From assembly GCF_002754375.1 (NCBI RefSeq), contig NZ_PEFF01000001.1, positions 3,551,501 through 3,615,500 on the forward strand: a DNA stretch of 64,000 bases, written 5' to 3'. The notes under the pieces are model-generated. The model had not been told where the DNA came from, searched no databases, and saw only the letters and a list, made by a program, of their open reading frames with translations. The first letter of the stretch is position 1. Each line of letters opens with the position of its first letter. Below, piece after piece: positions 16,607 through 24,523 of this stretch. Both the position numbers and the translations under genes were made by a program. This stretch comes from Variovorax sp. 54. GTDB lineage: Bacteria > Pseudomonadota > Gammaproteobacteria > Burkholderiales > Burkholderiaceae_C.

Positions 16607-16911
16607 GCGTCGCCGTCGTCTTTTCGGCGCAGGCCGAGGCCGACCTCGATCGATTGACCGATTTCCTGGCCGAGACTGATGTCTCGCTGGCACAGGAAAC
16701 GGCTGAGATCATCTTCGAGGCGGTGCTGATCCTTGAGCGTCATCCCGCCATCGGGCGACGCAGCGCCGGGGGGCTGCGCGAGCTGGTGATTTCGCGCGGA
16801 CGCTCGGGCTACATCGCGCTGTACCGCGAGCGCCCCACAGAACAACGCATCGACATCCTTGCGATTCGCCATCAACGCGAAGCAGGCTACGGAGGAACCC
16901 GGGAACCATGA
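16603..16911 (+). CDS. RelE/ParE-family toxin
   Basis: A 102-aa protein of the ParE/RelE fold, with VVFSAQAEADLDRLTDFLAE at the N-terminus and RELVISRGRSGYIALYRE ... IDILAIRHQREAGY at the C-terminus, typical of ParE-like toxins (DNA gyrase poison or ribosome-dependent RNase cannot be told apart here). GTG start overlaps the antitoxin stop. Its own TGA overlaps the ATG of the GMC oxidoreductase gene by 4 bp, so the toxin mRNA also carries a metabolic gene, which is odd. Confidence 0.88.
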   Translation: MSVAVVFSAQAEADLDRLTDFLAETDVSLAQETAEIIFEAVLILERHPAIGRRSAGGLRELVISRGRSGYIALYRERPTEQRIDILAIRHQREAGYGGTREP

Positions 16912-18542
16912 GCGACACCACCTTCGACTACATCATCATCGGCGCCGGCACCGCCGGCTCGCTCATCGCCAACCGCCTGAGCGCCGACAAAACCAAGCGC
17001 GTGCTGCTCATCGAGGCCGGCCGCAAGGACGATTACCACTGGATTCACATTCCGGTGGGCTACCTGTACTGCATCGGCAACCCGCGCACCGACTGGCTCT
17101 ACAACACCGAGCCCGACGCGGGCCTCAACGGCCGCACGCTGCGCTATCCGCGCGGCAAGACGCTGGGTGGCTGCTCCAGCATCAACGGCATGATCTACAT
17201 GCGCGGCCAGTCGCGCGACTACGACCAGTGGGCGTCTCTCACGGGCGACGAAGGCTGGCGCTGGGAGAACGTGCTGCCGGCGTTTCGCAAGCACGAAGAC
17301 TTCTACCTCGGCGCCGACGAGATGCACGGCGCGGGCGGCGAGTGGCGCGTCGAGAAGCAGCGGCTGCGCTGGGACATCCTCGATGCGTTCGCCGATGCGG
17401 CCGTGCAGGCCGGCGTGCCGCACACCACCGACTTCAACCGCGGCAGCAACGAAGGCGTGGGCTACTTCCAGGTCAACCAGAAGAACGGCTGGCGCTGGAA
17501 CACCGCCAAGGCCTTCCTGCGGCCCACCTGCTACGGCCGCCCCAACTTCGAGCTGTGGACCGGCGCGCAGGTGTCGCGCCTGCTGTTCGAGACGCTGCCC
17601 GACGGCACGAAACGCTGCACCGGCGCGCAGGTGTGGGACGGCTCCGAGATGACCACGGCGCACGCCGAGTGCGAAGTGATCCTGAGCGCGGGCGCCATCG
17701 GCTCGCCGCAGATCCTGCAGCTGTCGGGCGTCGGCCCGGCCGAGCTGCTGCGCCAGCACGGCATCGACGTGGCGGTCGATGCGCCCGGCGTCGGCGCCAA
17801 CCTGCAAGACCATCTGCAGATCCGCGCGGTCTACAAGATCGAGGGCGCGCCCACGCTCAATGTGCTGGCGTCGTCGATGGTCGGCAAGGCGAAGATCGGC
17901 CTCGAGTATTTGATGAAACGCAGCGGCCCGATGAGCATGGCGCCGTCGCAGCTCGGCGCGTTCACGCGCAGCTCGCCCGATCGCGAGTGGCCCAACATCC
18001 AGTACCACGTGCAGCCGCTGTCGCTCGACGCCTTCGGCGAACCGCTGCACAGCTTTCCGGCCTTCACCGCGAGCGTGTGCAACCTGAACCCGACGAGTCG
18101 GGGCTCGGTGCGCATCAAGAGCGCGCGTTTCGAAGACGCCCCCGCCATCGCGCCCAACTACCTGAGCACCGAGGAAGACCGCAAGGTGGCGGCCGATTCG
18201 CTGCGCGTGACGCGCCGCATCGCGCAGCAGCCCGCGCTCGCGAAGTACAAGCCACAAGAGTGGAAGCCCGGCGTGCAGTACCAGACCGACGAAGACCTCG
18301 CGCGGCTGGCCGGCGACATCGCCACCACCATCTTCCATCCGGTCGGCACCACCAAGATGGGCGCCGACGGCGACCCGATGGCGGTGCTCGATGCGCGCCT
18401 GCGCGTGCGCGGCGTGCACGGCCTGCGTGTGGTCGATGCGGGCGCAATGCCCACCATCACGAGCGGCAACACCAACAGCCCGACGCTGATGATGGCGGAG
18501 AAGGCGGCGGGCTGGATTCTGGAAGACAACCGCAACCGCTGA
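16908..18542 (+). CDS. GMC-family FAD oxidoreductase (choline/alcohol dehydrogenase type)
   Basis: A 544-aa flavoenzyme that oxidises an alcohol to an aldehyde. The ADP-binding motif IIIGAGTAGSLIANRLS (residues about 7-23), the GMC signature GKTLGGCSSINGMIYMRG and the C-terminal catalytic region FHPVGTTKMG with a second motif SGNTNSPTLMMAEKAA are present. No signal peptide or twin-arginine motif is seen. The substrate is unknown. The start overlaps the toxin stop (ATGA); a GGAGG stretch lies eleven bases upstream, so it can also start translation on its own. Confidence 0.93.
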   Translation: MSDTTFDYIIIGAGTAGSLIANRLSADKTKRVLLIEAGRKDDYHWIHIPVGYLYCIGNPRTDWLYNTEPDAGLNGRTLRYPRGKTLGGCSSINGMIYMRGQSRDYDQWASLTGDEGWRWENVLPAFRKHEDFYLGADEMHGAGGEWRVEKQRLRWDILDAFADAAVQAGVPHTTDFNRGSNEGVGYFQVNQKNGWRWNTAKAFLRPTCYGRPNFELWTGAQVSRLLFETLPDGTKRCTGAQVWDGSEMTTAHAECEVILSAGAIGSPQILQLSGVGPAELLRQHGIDVAVDAPGVGANLQDHLQIRAVYKIEGAPTLNVLASSMVGKAKIGLEYLMKRSGPMSMAPSQLGAFTRSSPDREWPNIQYHVQPLSLDAFGEPLHSFPAFTASVCNLNPTSRGSVRIKSARFEDAPAIAPNYLSTEEDRKVAADSLRVTRRIAQQPALAKYKPQEWKPGVQYQTDEDLARLAGDIATTIFHPVGTTKMGADGDPMAVLDARLRVRGVHGLRVVDAGAMPTITSGNTNSPTLMMAEKAAGWILEDNRNR

Positions 18543-18549
18543 GCCGGCG

Positions 18550-19194
18550 TCAGCGGCGCGGCTTGGCGCCGCTCTTGGTGTCAGCCTCCAGGCGCGCCTT
18601 CGCACCTTCGAGCATGAGGTCCACGCCGACCTCGAACATCGCATCGGGACCGGCCTTGCGGTAACTCGCGAAGGCCTCGGCCAGCAGCGGGCGTGAGGCC
18701 GCAGCGGCATCGAGCGCCTGCTGCCGCACTTGCGCATCGGGCGGCGCCGCCTGCTCCTCGAGCACGCAGCCTACGGTGTAGCGGCCCATCGCAATCAACA
18801 GCGCCATCGCCTGCGTCGCCGGCAAACCCCGGCTGACCACGGCGGCCAGTTGGGCCTCCACCATCTCGAGGTCGCCCGGATCGGGCTCGGAGCCGGCATG
18901 CAGGCGTGCGCCGTCGCGCCGCGCCAGCAGTGCGCGCCGGAAGCTGCGCGCGTTCTCGCGCAAGAACGTCTCCCACGACTCGCCCGCCAGCGGCAGCCGG
19001 CGGTCGTGCGCGCGGCGCAGGATCTCGCGGTTCATCGCGTCGAGCAGCGCGCGCTTGTTCTTGAAATGCCAGTACAGCGCGGGCTGCTGCACGCCGAGCC
19101 GCTCGGCCAGCAGCCGCGTGCTGAGCTTGTCCATGCCGACCTCGTCGAGCAGCGCGAGCGCGGCTCCGAGGATCACTTCACTGTCCAGTTTCAT
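18550..19194 (-). CDS. TetR-type repressor
   Basis: A 214-aa repressor close to the classical TetR: MKLDSEVILGAALALLDEVG followed by the recognition region LSTRLLAERLGVQQPALYWHFKNKRALLDAM, which is nearly the TetR(A-E) helix-turn-helix, and a TetR_C ligand-binding domain. ATG 19194 aligns with the family start; ATG 19212 is possible. It is divergent from an MFS efflux gene and two tetO-like operators lie between, so ligand-released repression of the pump is the probable circuit. The ligand need not be tetracycline. Confidence 0.9.
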   Translation of the reverse strand: MKLDSEVILGAALALLDEVGMDKLSTRLLAERLGVQQPALYWHFKNKRALLDAMNREILRRAHDRRLPLAGESWETFLRENARSFRRALLARRDGARLHAGSEPDPGDLEMVEAQLAAVVSRGLPATQAMALLIAMGRYTVGCVLEEQAAPPDAQVRQQALDAAAASRPLLAEAFASYRKAGPDAMFEVGVDLMLEGAKARLEADTKSGAKPRR

Positions 19195-19260
19195 GTCGAT
19201 GTGCGTGCCCATCTGCGGGCGAAGGTATGGGCGAATGCGGGGTGCTTCCCAGCCTGGAAT

Positions 19261-19290
19261 TTATCGCTGATAATTCCTTATCAATGATAA
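19261..19290. promoter_or_regulatory. Two tandem tetO-like operators
   Basis: TTATC-GCT-GATAA (19261-19273) and TTATC-AAT-GATAA (19278-19290) are each perfect dyads with a 3-bp centre, the TATC-N3-GATA core of tetO. Their centres are 17 bp apart. The second contains the ATG at 19284 proposed as start of the efflux gene, so repression could block both promoter and translation start, or the true start may be elsewhere. Confidence 0.7.
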
Positions 19291-20543
19291 ATTCTGATCT
19301 TTCTTCTCCGTCCGCCGTCGCGGGCGGACGCCATGCGCAGGCGGTGATCCTCGCGATCGTCACGCTCGACGCCATCGGCATCAGCCTTGTCATGCCGATC
19401 GTGCCGGGCCTGCTGCGCGAGGTCGGCCACACCGGCGACCTCGGCTGGCGCTTCGGCGCTTTCCTGTCGCTCTACGCGCTGATGCAGTTCCTGTGCGCGC
19501 CCGTGCTGGGTGCCCTGAGTGACCGCTTCGGGCGCCGCCCGGTGCTGCTGGTGTCGGTGGCGGGCGCGGCGATCGATGCGCTCTTCATGGCCTTCGCGCC
19601 CTCGCTGTGGCTGCTGTTCGTGGGCCGCGCGATCGCGGGCATGACCGGCGCCAACATGGCCGTGGCGTCGGCGGCCATCGCCGACCTCACGCCCGAGCAC
19701 CAGCGCGCACGCTGGTTCGGCCGCATGGGGGCCTGCTTCGGTCTGGGCTTCATCGCCGGGCCGGCGATCGGCGGCGTGCTCGGCGACCACGGCGTGCGGC
19801 TGCCGTTCGTGGCCGCCGCGGTGCTCAACGGCATCACCTTCCTCGTCGGCCTGCTGGTGCTGCGCGAGTCGCGTCCGAAAGCACTCGCCGCCAAGCCCTT
19901 CGACCGCGGCGTGCTGCATCCGCTGGCGCCGCTGCGCTGGGCCGCGGGCGTTCCCGCGCTGCTGCCGATCCTGGGCGTGTTCGGGGTGCTCGTGATGGTG
20001 GGTGAGGTTGCTGGCACGACCTGGGTGCTCTACGGCGAGGACCGCTTCGCCTGGAACGCCACCACGGTCGGCCTGTCGCTCGCGTGCTTCGGCCTGCTGC
20101 ATGCGGTGGTACAGGGCTTCGTGGCGGGCCCGGTGGTCGAGCGCTGGGGCGAGCGCGCGGCGATCGCCATCGGCACGCTCGCCGACTGCACGGCCTACGC
20201 GCTGATCGCCTTCGCCACGCAAGGCTGGATGGCGCTCGCGCTGTTGCCGCTGCTGTGCATGGGCGGCATCGGCCAGCCGGCGCTGCAGGCGATGCTCTCG
20301 CGGCGCGTGGGCGAGGCCGAGCAGGGGCGGCTGCAGGGCGTGCTCGCGAGCCTCTCCAGCCTGGCCTCGGTGGTCGGGCCGCTGGTGATCAGCTCGGTCT
20401 ACTTCGCGTTCCGCGCGCGCTTTCCGGGCATCGTGTGGCTGGCCGGCGCCGTGCTCTATCTGGTGTGCCTGCCGGTGATGCTGGGGAAGAGGGGGCGCGG
20501 CAGCGCCGAAAGGGCGCACGCCGCCGGTGAAGGTCATTCCTGA
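19284..20543 (+). CDS. TetA-like MFS efflux transporter
   Basis: A drug:H+ antiporter of about 419 aa with 12 predicted membrane helices. VTLDAIGISLVMPIVPGLLRE near the N-terminus is the TetA family start, and GALSDRFGRRPVLL is MFS motif A in the loop between helices 2 and 3. The divergent TetR and paired operators match tetAR organisation. The start is uncertain: ATG 19284 lies inside the second operator and lacks a Shine-Dalgarno; an upstream ATG at 19227 or an internal GTG near 19344 are alternatives. Such chromosomal pairs in environmental bacteria export various toxic compounds; tetracycline resistance is not proven. Confidence 0.88.
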   Translation: MINSDLSSPSAVAGGRHAQAVILAIVTLDAIGISLVMPIVPGLLREVGHTGDLGWRFGAFLSLYALMQFLCAPVLGALSDRFGRRPVLLVSVAGAAIDALFMAFAPSLWLLFVGRAIAGMTGANMAVASAAIADLTPEHQRARWFGRMGACFGLGFIAGPAIGGVLGDHGVRLPFVAAAVLNGITFLVGLLVLRESRPKALAAKPFDRGVLHPLAPLRWAAGVPALLPILGVFGVLVMVGEVAGTTWVLYGEDRFAWNATTVGLSLACFGLLHAVVQGFVAGPVVERWGERAAIAIGTLADCTAYALIAFATQGWMALALLPLLCMGGIGQPALQAMLSRRVGEAEQGRLQGVLASLSSLASVVGPLVISSVYFAFRARFPGIVWLAGAVLYLVCLPVMLGKRGRGSAERAHAAGEGHS

Positions 20544-20606
20544 AACGCATCAGGTCCTTCCATATTTTCGCTATGCAAGGGGGCGGCTTTCGCTGATATT
20601 GCGCGG

Positions 20607-22145
20607 ATGTCTGCACCTCACACCCCGCTTCCCGTCGCCGCCGAAGTCGAACAACTGCTGCAGCGCCTGGGCGTGCCCCGCACCGCCCACACCGGCGGCG
20701 ACCTCGCGGTGCGCTCGCCGGTGTCCGGCGAAGTGATCGCGCAGGTGCCGCAGACCACGGCCGTGGAAGCCACCGGCGCCATCGGTCGCGCGCACGAGGC
20801 CTTCAAGGCCTGGCGCAATGTGCCGGCGCCGCGTCGCGGCGAGCTGGTGCGCCTGCTGGGCGAAGAGCTGCGCGCCGCCAAGCACGACCTGGGTCGCCTC
20901 GTCACGCTGGAGGCCGGCAAGGTTCCGTCCGAAGGCGCGGGCGAGGTGCAGGAAATGATCGACATCTGCGACTTCGCGGTCGGCCTCTCGCGCCAGCTCT
21001 ACGGCCTCACGCTGGCGACCGAGCGCGCCGAGCACCGGATGATGGAAACCTGGCACCCGCTGGGCGTGTGCGGCGTGATCTCGGCCTTCAACTTTCCCGT
21101 GGCCGTGTGGTCGTGGAACGCGGCGCTTGCGCTGGTGTGCGGCGACTCGGTGGTGTGGAAGCCGTCCGAGAAGACACCGCTCACCGCGCTGGCCGTGCAT
21201 GCCATCGCGCAGCGCGCCATCGCCCGCTTCGGCGACGCGCCCGAAGGGCTGCTCGGTTTGCTGCTGGGCCCGCGCGACATCGGCGAGGTGCTGGTGGACG
21301 ACCCCCGCGTGCCGATCCTCTCGGCCACGGGCTCCACGGCAATGGGCCGGCAGGTCGGGCCGAAGCTCGCGGCGCGCTTCGCCCGCGCGATCCTCGAACT
21401 GGGTGGCAACAACGCCGCCATCGTCACGCCCTCGGCCGACCTCGACCTCACGCTGCGCGGCATCGCGTTCTCGGCCATGGGCACGGCCGGCCAGCGCTGC
21501 ACCACGCTGCGGCGCCTGTTCGTGCACGACAGCGTGTACGACCAGCTGGTGCCCAAGCTCGTGAAGGTCTACGGCAATGTGCAGGTGGGCGATCCGCGCG
21601 AGGCCGGCACGCTGGTCGGTCCGCTGATCGACCGCGCCGCCTTCGACGGCATGCAGAAGGCCCTGAACGAAAGCCGCGAGATCGGCGCGACGGTGCACGG
21701 CGGCCAGCGCGTGGACGGCATCGGCACGCCCGACGCCTACTACGTGCGCCCCGCGCTGGTCGAATTGAAATCGCACGACGGCCCGGTGCTGCGCGAAACC
21801 TTCGCGCCCATCCTCTACGTGGTGCGCTACCGCACGCTCGATGAAGCCATTGAGTGGCACAACGCGGTGGGCGCGGGGCTGTCGTCGTCGATCTTCACGC
21901 TCAACGTGCGCGAAGCCGAGCGCTTCATGTCCAGCGCCGGGTCGGACTGCGGCATTGCCAACGTCAACATCGGCCCGAGCGGCGCCGAGATCGGCGGCGC
22001 CTTCGGTGGCGAGAAGGAAACGGGCGGTGGCCGCGAAGCCGGCTCCGACAGCTGGAAGGCGTACATGCGCCGCGCCACCAACACCATCAACTACTCGACG
22101 GCATTGCCCTTGGCTCAGGGCGTGACCTTCGACATCGGCGACTGA
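20607..22145 (+). CDS. amaB: ALDH7-family dehydrogenase (piperideine-6-carboxylate/aminoadipate semialdehyde type)
   Basis: A 512-aa NAD-dependent aldehyde dehydrogenase of the antiquitin/AmaB class, which oxidises L-2-aminoadipate 6-semialdehyde (in equilibrium with piperideine-6-carboxylate) in lysine catabolism. Diagnostic are GVISAFNFPVAVWSWNAALAL, LELGGNNAAIV with the base glutamate, the nucleophile Cys in GTAGQRCTTLRR and the C-terminal IGGAFGGEKETGGGREAGSD. The gene is followed at 101 bp by a binding-protein gene, an aminotransferase and a ThDP enzyme, which suggests a full amino-acid degradation unit. The gene symbol is by family resemblance. Confidence 0.88.
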   Translation: MSAPHTPLPVAAEVEQLLQRLGVPRTAHTGGDLAVRSPVSGEVIAQVPQTTAVEATGAIGRAHEAFKAWRNVPAPRRGELVRLLGEELRAAKHDLGRLVTLEAGKVPSEGAGEVQEMIDICDFAVGLSRQLYGLTLATERAEHRMMETWHPLGVCGVISAFNFPVAVWSWNAALALVCGDSVVWKPSEKTPLTALAVHAIAQRAIARFGDAPEGLLGLLLGPRDIGEVLVDDPRVPILSATGSTAMGRQVGPKLAARFARAILELGGNNAAIVTPSADLDLTLRGIAFSAMGTAGQRCTTLRRLFVHDSVYDQLVPKLVKVYGNVQVGDPREAGTLVGPLIDRAAFDGMQKALNESREIGATVHGGQRVDGIGTPDAYYVRPALVELKSHDGPVLRETFAPILYVVRYRTLDEAIEWHNAVGAGLSSSIFTLNVREAERFMSSAGSDCGIANVNIGPSGAEIGGAFGGEKETGGGREAGSDSWKAYMRRATNTINYSTALPLAQGVTFDIGD

Positions 22146-22246
22146 CCCACCCCGGCCTGTTGTCCTCGCCGCGCAGCACTTCGCTGCAGCGGCAGGGCAG
22201 CGGTCGCGCGCATCCCCCCAAAGAAAACCACCAGGAGACAACGAAG

Positions 22247-23158
22247 ATGAAGATGCAACTGAAGAAGACCCTCGCCACCGCCGCGCTGCTCGCGCTCGCC
22301 TTCGGCACCACAGCCACCGCGCAGCAGACCCCCACCGGCGGCACGCTCGACAAGATCAAGACCAGCGGCAAGGTCGTGCTCGGCGTGCGCGAAGCCTCGC
22401 CGCCGATGGCCTACATGCTGGGCGCGGGCGAGAAGTACGTGGGCTACCACGTCGAACTTTGCGAGCGTGTGCTGAAGGACATCGTGCCTTCCGCGAAGCT
22501 CGAGTACATGGCCGTGACCGCGCAGAACACCATCCCGCTGGTGCAGAACGGCACGCTCGATATCGGCTGCGGCCCCACCACCAACAACACCGCGCGCCAG
22601 CAGCAGGTGGCCTTCGCGCTCACCACGTACGTGAGCGAAGTGCGCATGGCCACCAAGGTCGACTCGGGCATCACCACGCTCGACCAGCTCGCGGGCCGCA
22701 ACGTGTCGGCCTCGACCGGCACCACCGCCGTGCAACTGCTGCGCAAGCGTGAGCGCGCGCAGAACGTCTCGTACAACACGATGCTCGGCAAGGACCACCT
22801 GGAGAGCTTTTTGCTGATGGAGTCGGGCCGCGCCGATGCCTTCGTGCTCGACGACAACCTGCTCGCCGGCATCATCGCGAACTCGAAGAACCCGACGGCC
22901 TACCGCATCGTGGGCGATGCGCTGGGCTCGGAGCCGATCGCGCTGCTGTTCCGCAAGGACGACCCGAGCTTCAAGGCCGCGGTGGACGACTCGCTGCGCA
23001 AGCTCATGAAGAGCGGCGAGCTCGAGAAGATCTACACCAAGTGGTTCGTGGCCGCGATTCCGCCGAAGAACACCAGCCTCAATCTGCCGATGAGCCCGGC
23101 CCTGAAGCAGCTGCTGCTCGAACCCAACGACAAGCCACTGGAAGCCTACGCGAAGTGA
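22247..23158 (+). CDS. ABC-type amino-acid solute-binding protein (family 3)
   Basis: A 303-aa periplasmic protein with a signal peptide cleaved after about residue 26 (AFGTTATA-QQ) and an SBP_bac_3 fold: GKVVLGVREASPPMAYM at the start and QNGTLDIGCGPTTNNTARQQQVAFA in the first lobe, similar to glutamate/aspartate-binding GltI. AGGAG lies nine bases upstream of ATG 22247. No permease or ATPase gene follows; instead the stop overlaps the aminotransferase start (GTGA), so uptake and transamination of the same amino acid are probably coupled. Confidence 0.9.
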   Translation: MKMQLKKTLATAALLALAFGTTATAQQTPTGGTLDKIKTSGKVVLGVREASPPMAYMLGAGEKYVGYHVELCERVLKDIVPSAKLEYMAVTAQNTIPLVQNGTLDIGCGPTTNNTARQQQVAFALTTYVSEVRMATKVDSGITTLDQLAGRNVSASTGTTAVQLLRKRERAQNVSYNTMLGKDHLESFLLMESGRADAFVLDDNLLAGIIANSKNPTAYRIVGDALGSEPIALLFRKDDPSFKAAVDDSLRKLMKSGELEKIYTKWFVAAIPPKNTSLNLPMSPALKQLLLEPNDKPLEAYAK

Positions 23159-24372
23159 CCGGCGCCGCCGTGTTCTCGCCGGCGCAACGCGTGCGCGCCA
23201 TCAACGTCTCGGAGATCCTGCGCATCACCGACCACGCGCAGGCGCTCAAGCGTGCCGGCCGCCCGGTGATCGTGCTCGGTGCCGGCGAGCCCGACTTCGA
23301 CACGCCCGAGAACATCCGGCATGCGGCTTCGCAGGCCATTGCGCGCGGCGACACGCGCTACACGGTGCTCGACGGCAGCCCGGCGATGAAGGCGGCGGTG
23401 CAGCTGAAGTTCAAGCGCGACAACGCGCTGGACTTCGCGCTCGACGAGATCAGCGTGAGCGCGGGCGCCAAGCAGGTGATCTTCAATGCGCTGATGGCGA
23501 GCCTGAACCCAGGCGACGAAGTGATCCTGCCCGCGCCGTACTGGACGTCTTACGCGGACATCGTGCAGATCTGCGGCGGCGTGCCGGTGTCGGTGGCGTG
23601 CGGCGAGGAGAACGGCTTTCGCCTGACCGCGGCGCAGCTGCAGGCGGCCCTCACGCCGCGCACGCGCTGGCTGTTTCTCAACTCGCCGTCGAACCCGAGC
23701 GGCGCGGCCTACAGCGCCGCGCAACTCCAGCCGATCACCGACGTGCTGCTCGGCCACCCGGGCGTCTGGGTGCTGGCGGACGACATCTACGAGCACATCC
23801 TCTACGACGGCCTCGCCTTCGCAACGCCGGCGGCCGTCGAGCCGCGACTGCGCGACCGCACGCTCACGGTGAACGGTGTGTCGAAGGCCTATGCGATGAC
23901 CGGCTGGCGTGTCGGCTACGGCGCCGGGCCGCGCGCACTGATCGCGGCGATGGCCGTGGTGCAGAGCCAGTCGACCTCGTGCCCGTCGTCGGTGAGCCAG
24001 GCCGCGGCGATCGAGGCGCTCACCGGGCCGCAAGGCATCGTGGCCGAGCGCTGCGCATCTTTTCAACAGCGCCGCGACTTCGTCGTGGCTGCGCTCAATC
24101 GCACGCCAGGCCTGCATTGCCGCGTGCCCGAGGGCGCCTTCTACACCTTCGCGAGTTGCGCCGGCGTGCTCGGCAAGCGCACCGCCGGCGGCGCGCTGCT
24201 GCAGACCGACAGCGACTTCTGCCGCTACCTGCTGCAGGAGTTCGAGGTGGCGGTGGTGCCGGGCAGCGTGTTCGGGCTGGCACCGTATTTCCGCATCTCG
24301 TATGCGACGTCGATGGCGCAGCTGGAAGAGGCGTGTGCGCGGATTGCAGCGGCATGCGCGGCGCTCTCGTGA
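23155..24372 (+). CDS. Class I/II PLP-dependent aminotransferase
   Basis: A 405-aa aspartate-aminotransferase-fold enzyme. LGAGEPDFDTPENI, the LNSPSNPSGAAYS loop, ADDIYEHILYDG and the PLP lysine in TVNGVSKAYAMTGWRVGYGAGP (Lys in SKAYAMTGWR) are intact, as is the substrate Arg near ISYATS. GTG 23155 overlaps the stop of the binding-protein gene by 4 bp. It would remove the amino group of the transported amino acid. A 2-aminoadipate or aspartate/aromatic substrate cannot be distinguished by eye. Confidence 0.9.
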   Translation: MTGAAVFSPAQRVRAINVSEILRITDHAQALKRAGRPVIVLGAGEPDFDTPENIRHAASQAIARGDTRYTVLDGSPAMKAAVQLKFKRDNALDFALDEISVSAGAKQVIFNALMASLNPGDEVILPAPYWTSYADIVQICGGVPVSVACGEENGFRLTAAQLQAALTPRTRWLFLNSPSNPSGAAYSAAQLQPITDVLLGHPGVWVLADDIYEHILYDGLAFATPAAVEPRLRDRTLTVNGVSKAYAMTGWRVGYGAGPRALIAAMAVVQSQSTSCPSSVSQAAAIEALTGPQGIVAERCASFQQRRDFVVAALNRTPGLHCRVPEGAFYTFASCAGVLGKRTAGGALLQTDSDFCRYLLQEFEVAVVPGSVFGLAPYFRISYATSMAQLEEACARIAAACAALS

Positions 24373-24375
24373 ATT

Positions 24376-24489
24376 TCTCCCTCCCCCGCTGGGGGAGGGC
24401 AGGGGTGGGGGCACGCGGCGTATCCATCGCTGCCGGCGCATCCACCGCCGCTTGCCCCCATCCGAGCCTTCCCCCGGAAGGGGAAGGAT
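24376..24489. repeat. REP-like paired palindrome element, copy C
   Basis: A first palindrome (CCCTCCCCC ... GGGGGAGGG, about 24380-24398) is followed by GGGGTGGGGGCACGCGGCG, almost the same as in copy B, and a second palindrome CCTTCCCCC / GGAAGGGGAAGG near 24466-24487. It separates the aminotransferase gene from the ThDP-enzyme gene, where a promoter or mRNA-processing role is possible. Confidence 0.75.
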
Positions 24490-24523
24490 CGAATACCCAG
24501 ACCTTCATCACATTGGACACCCC

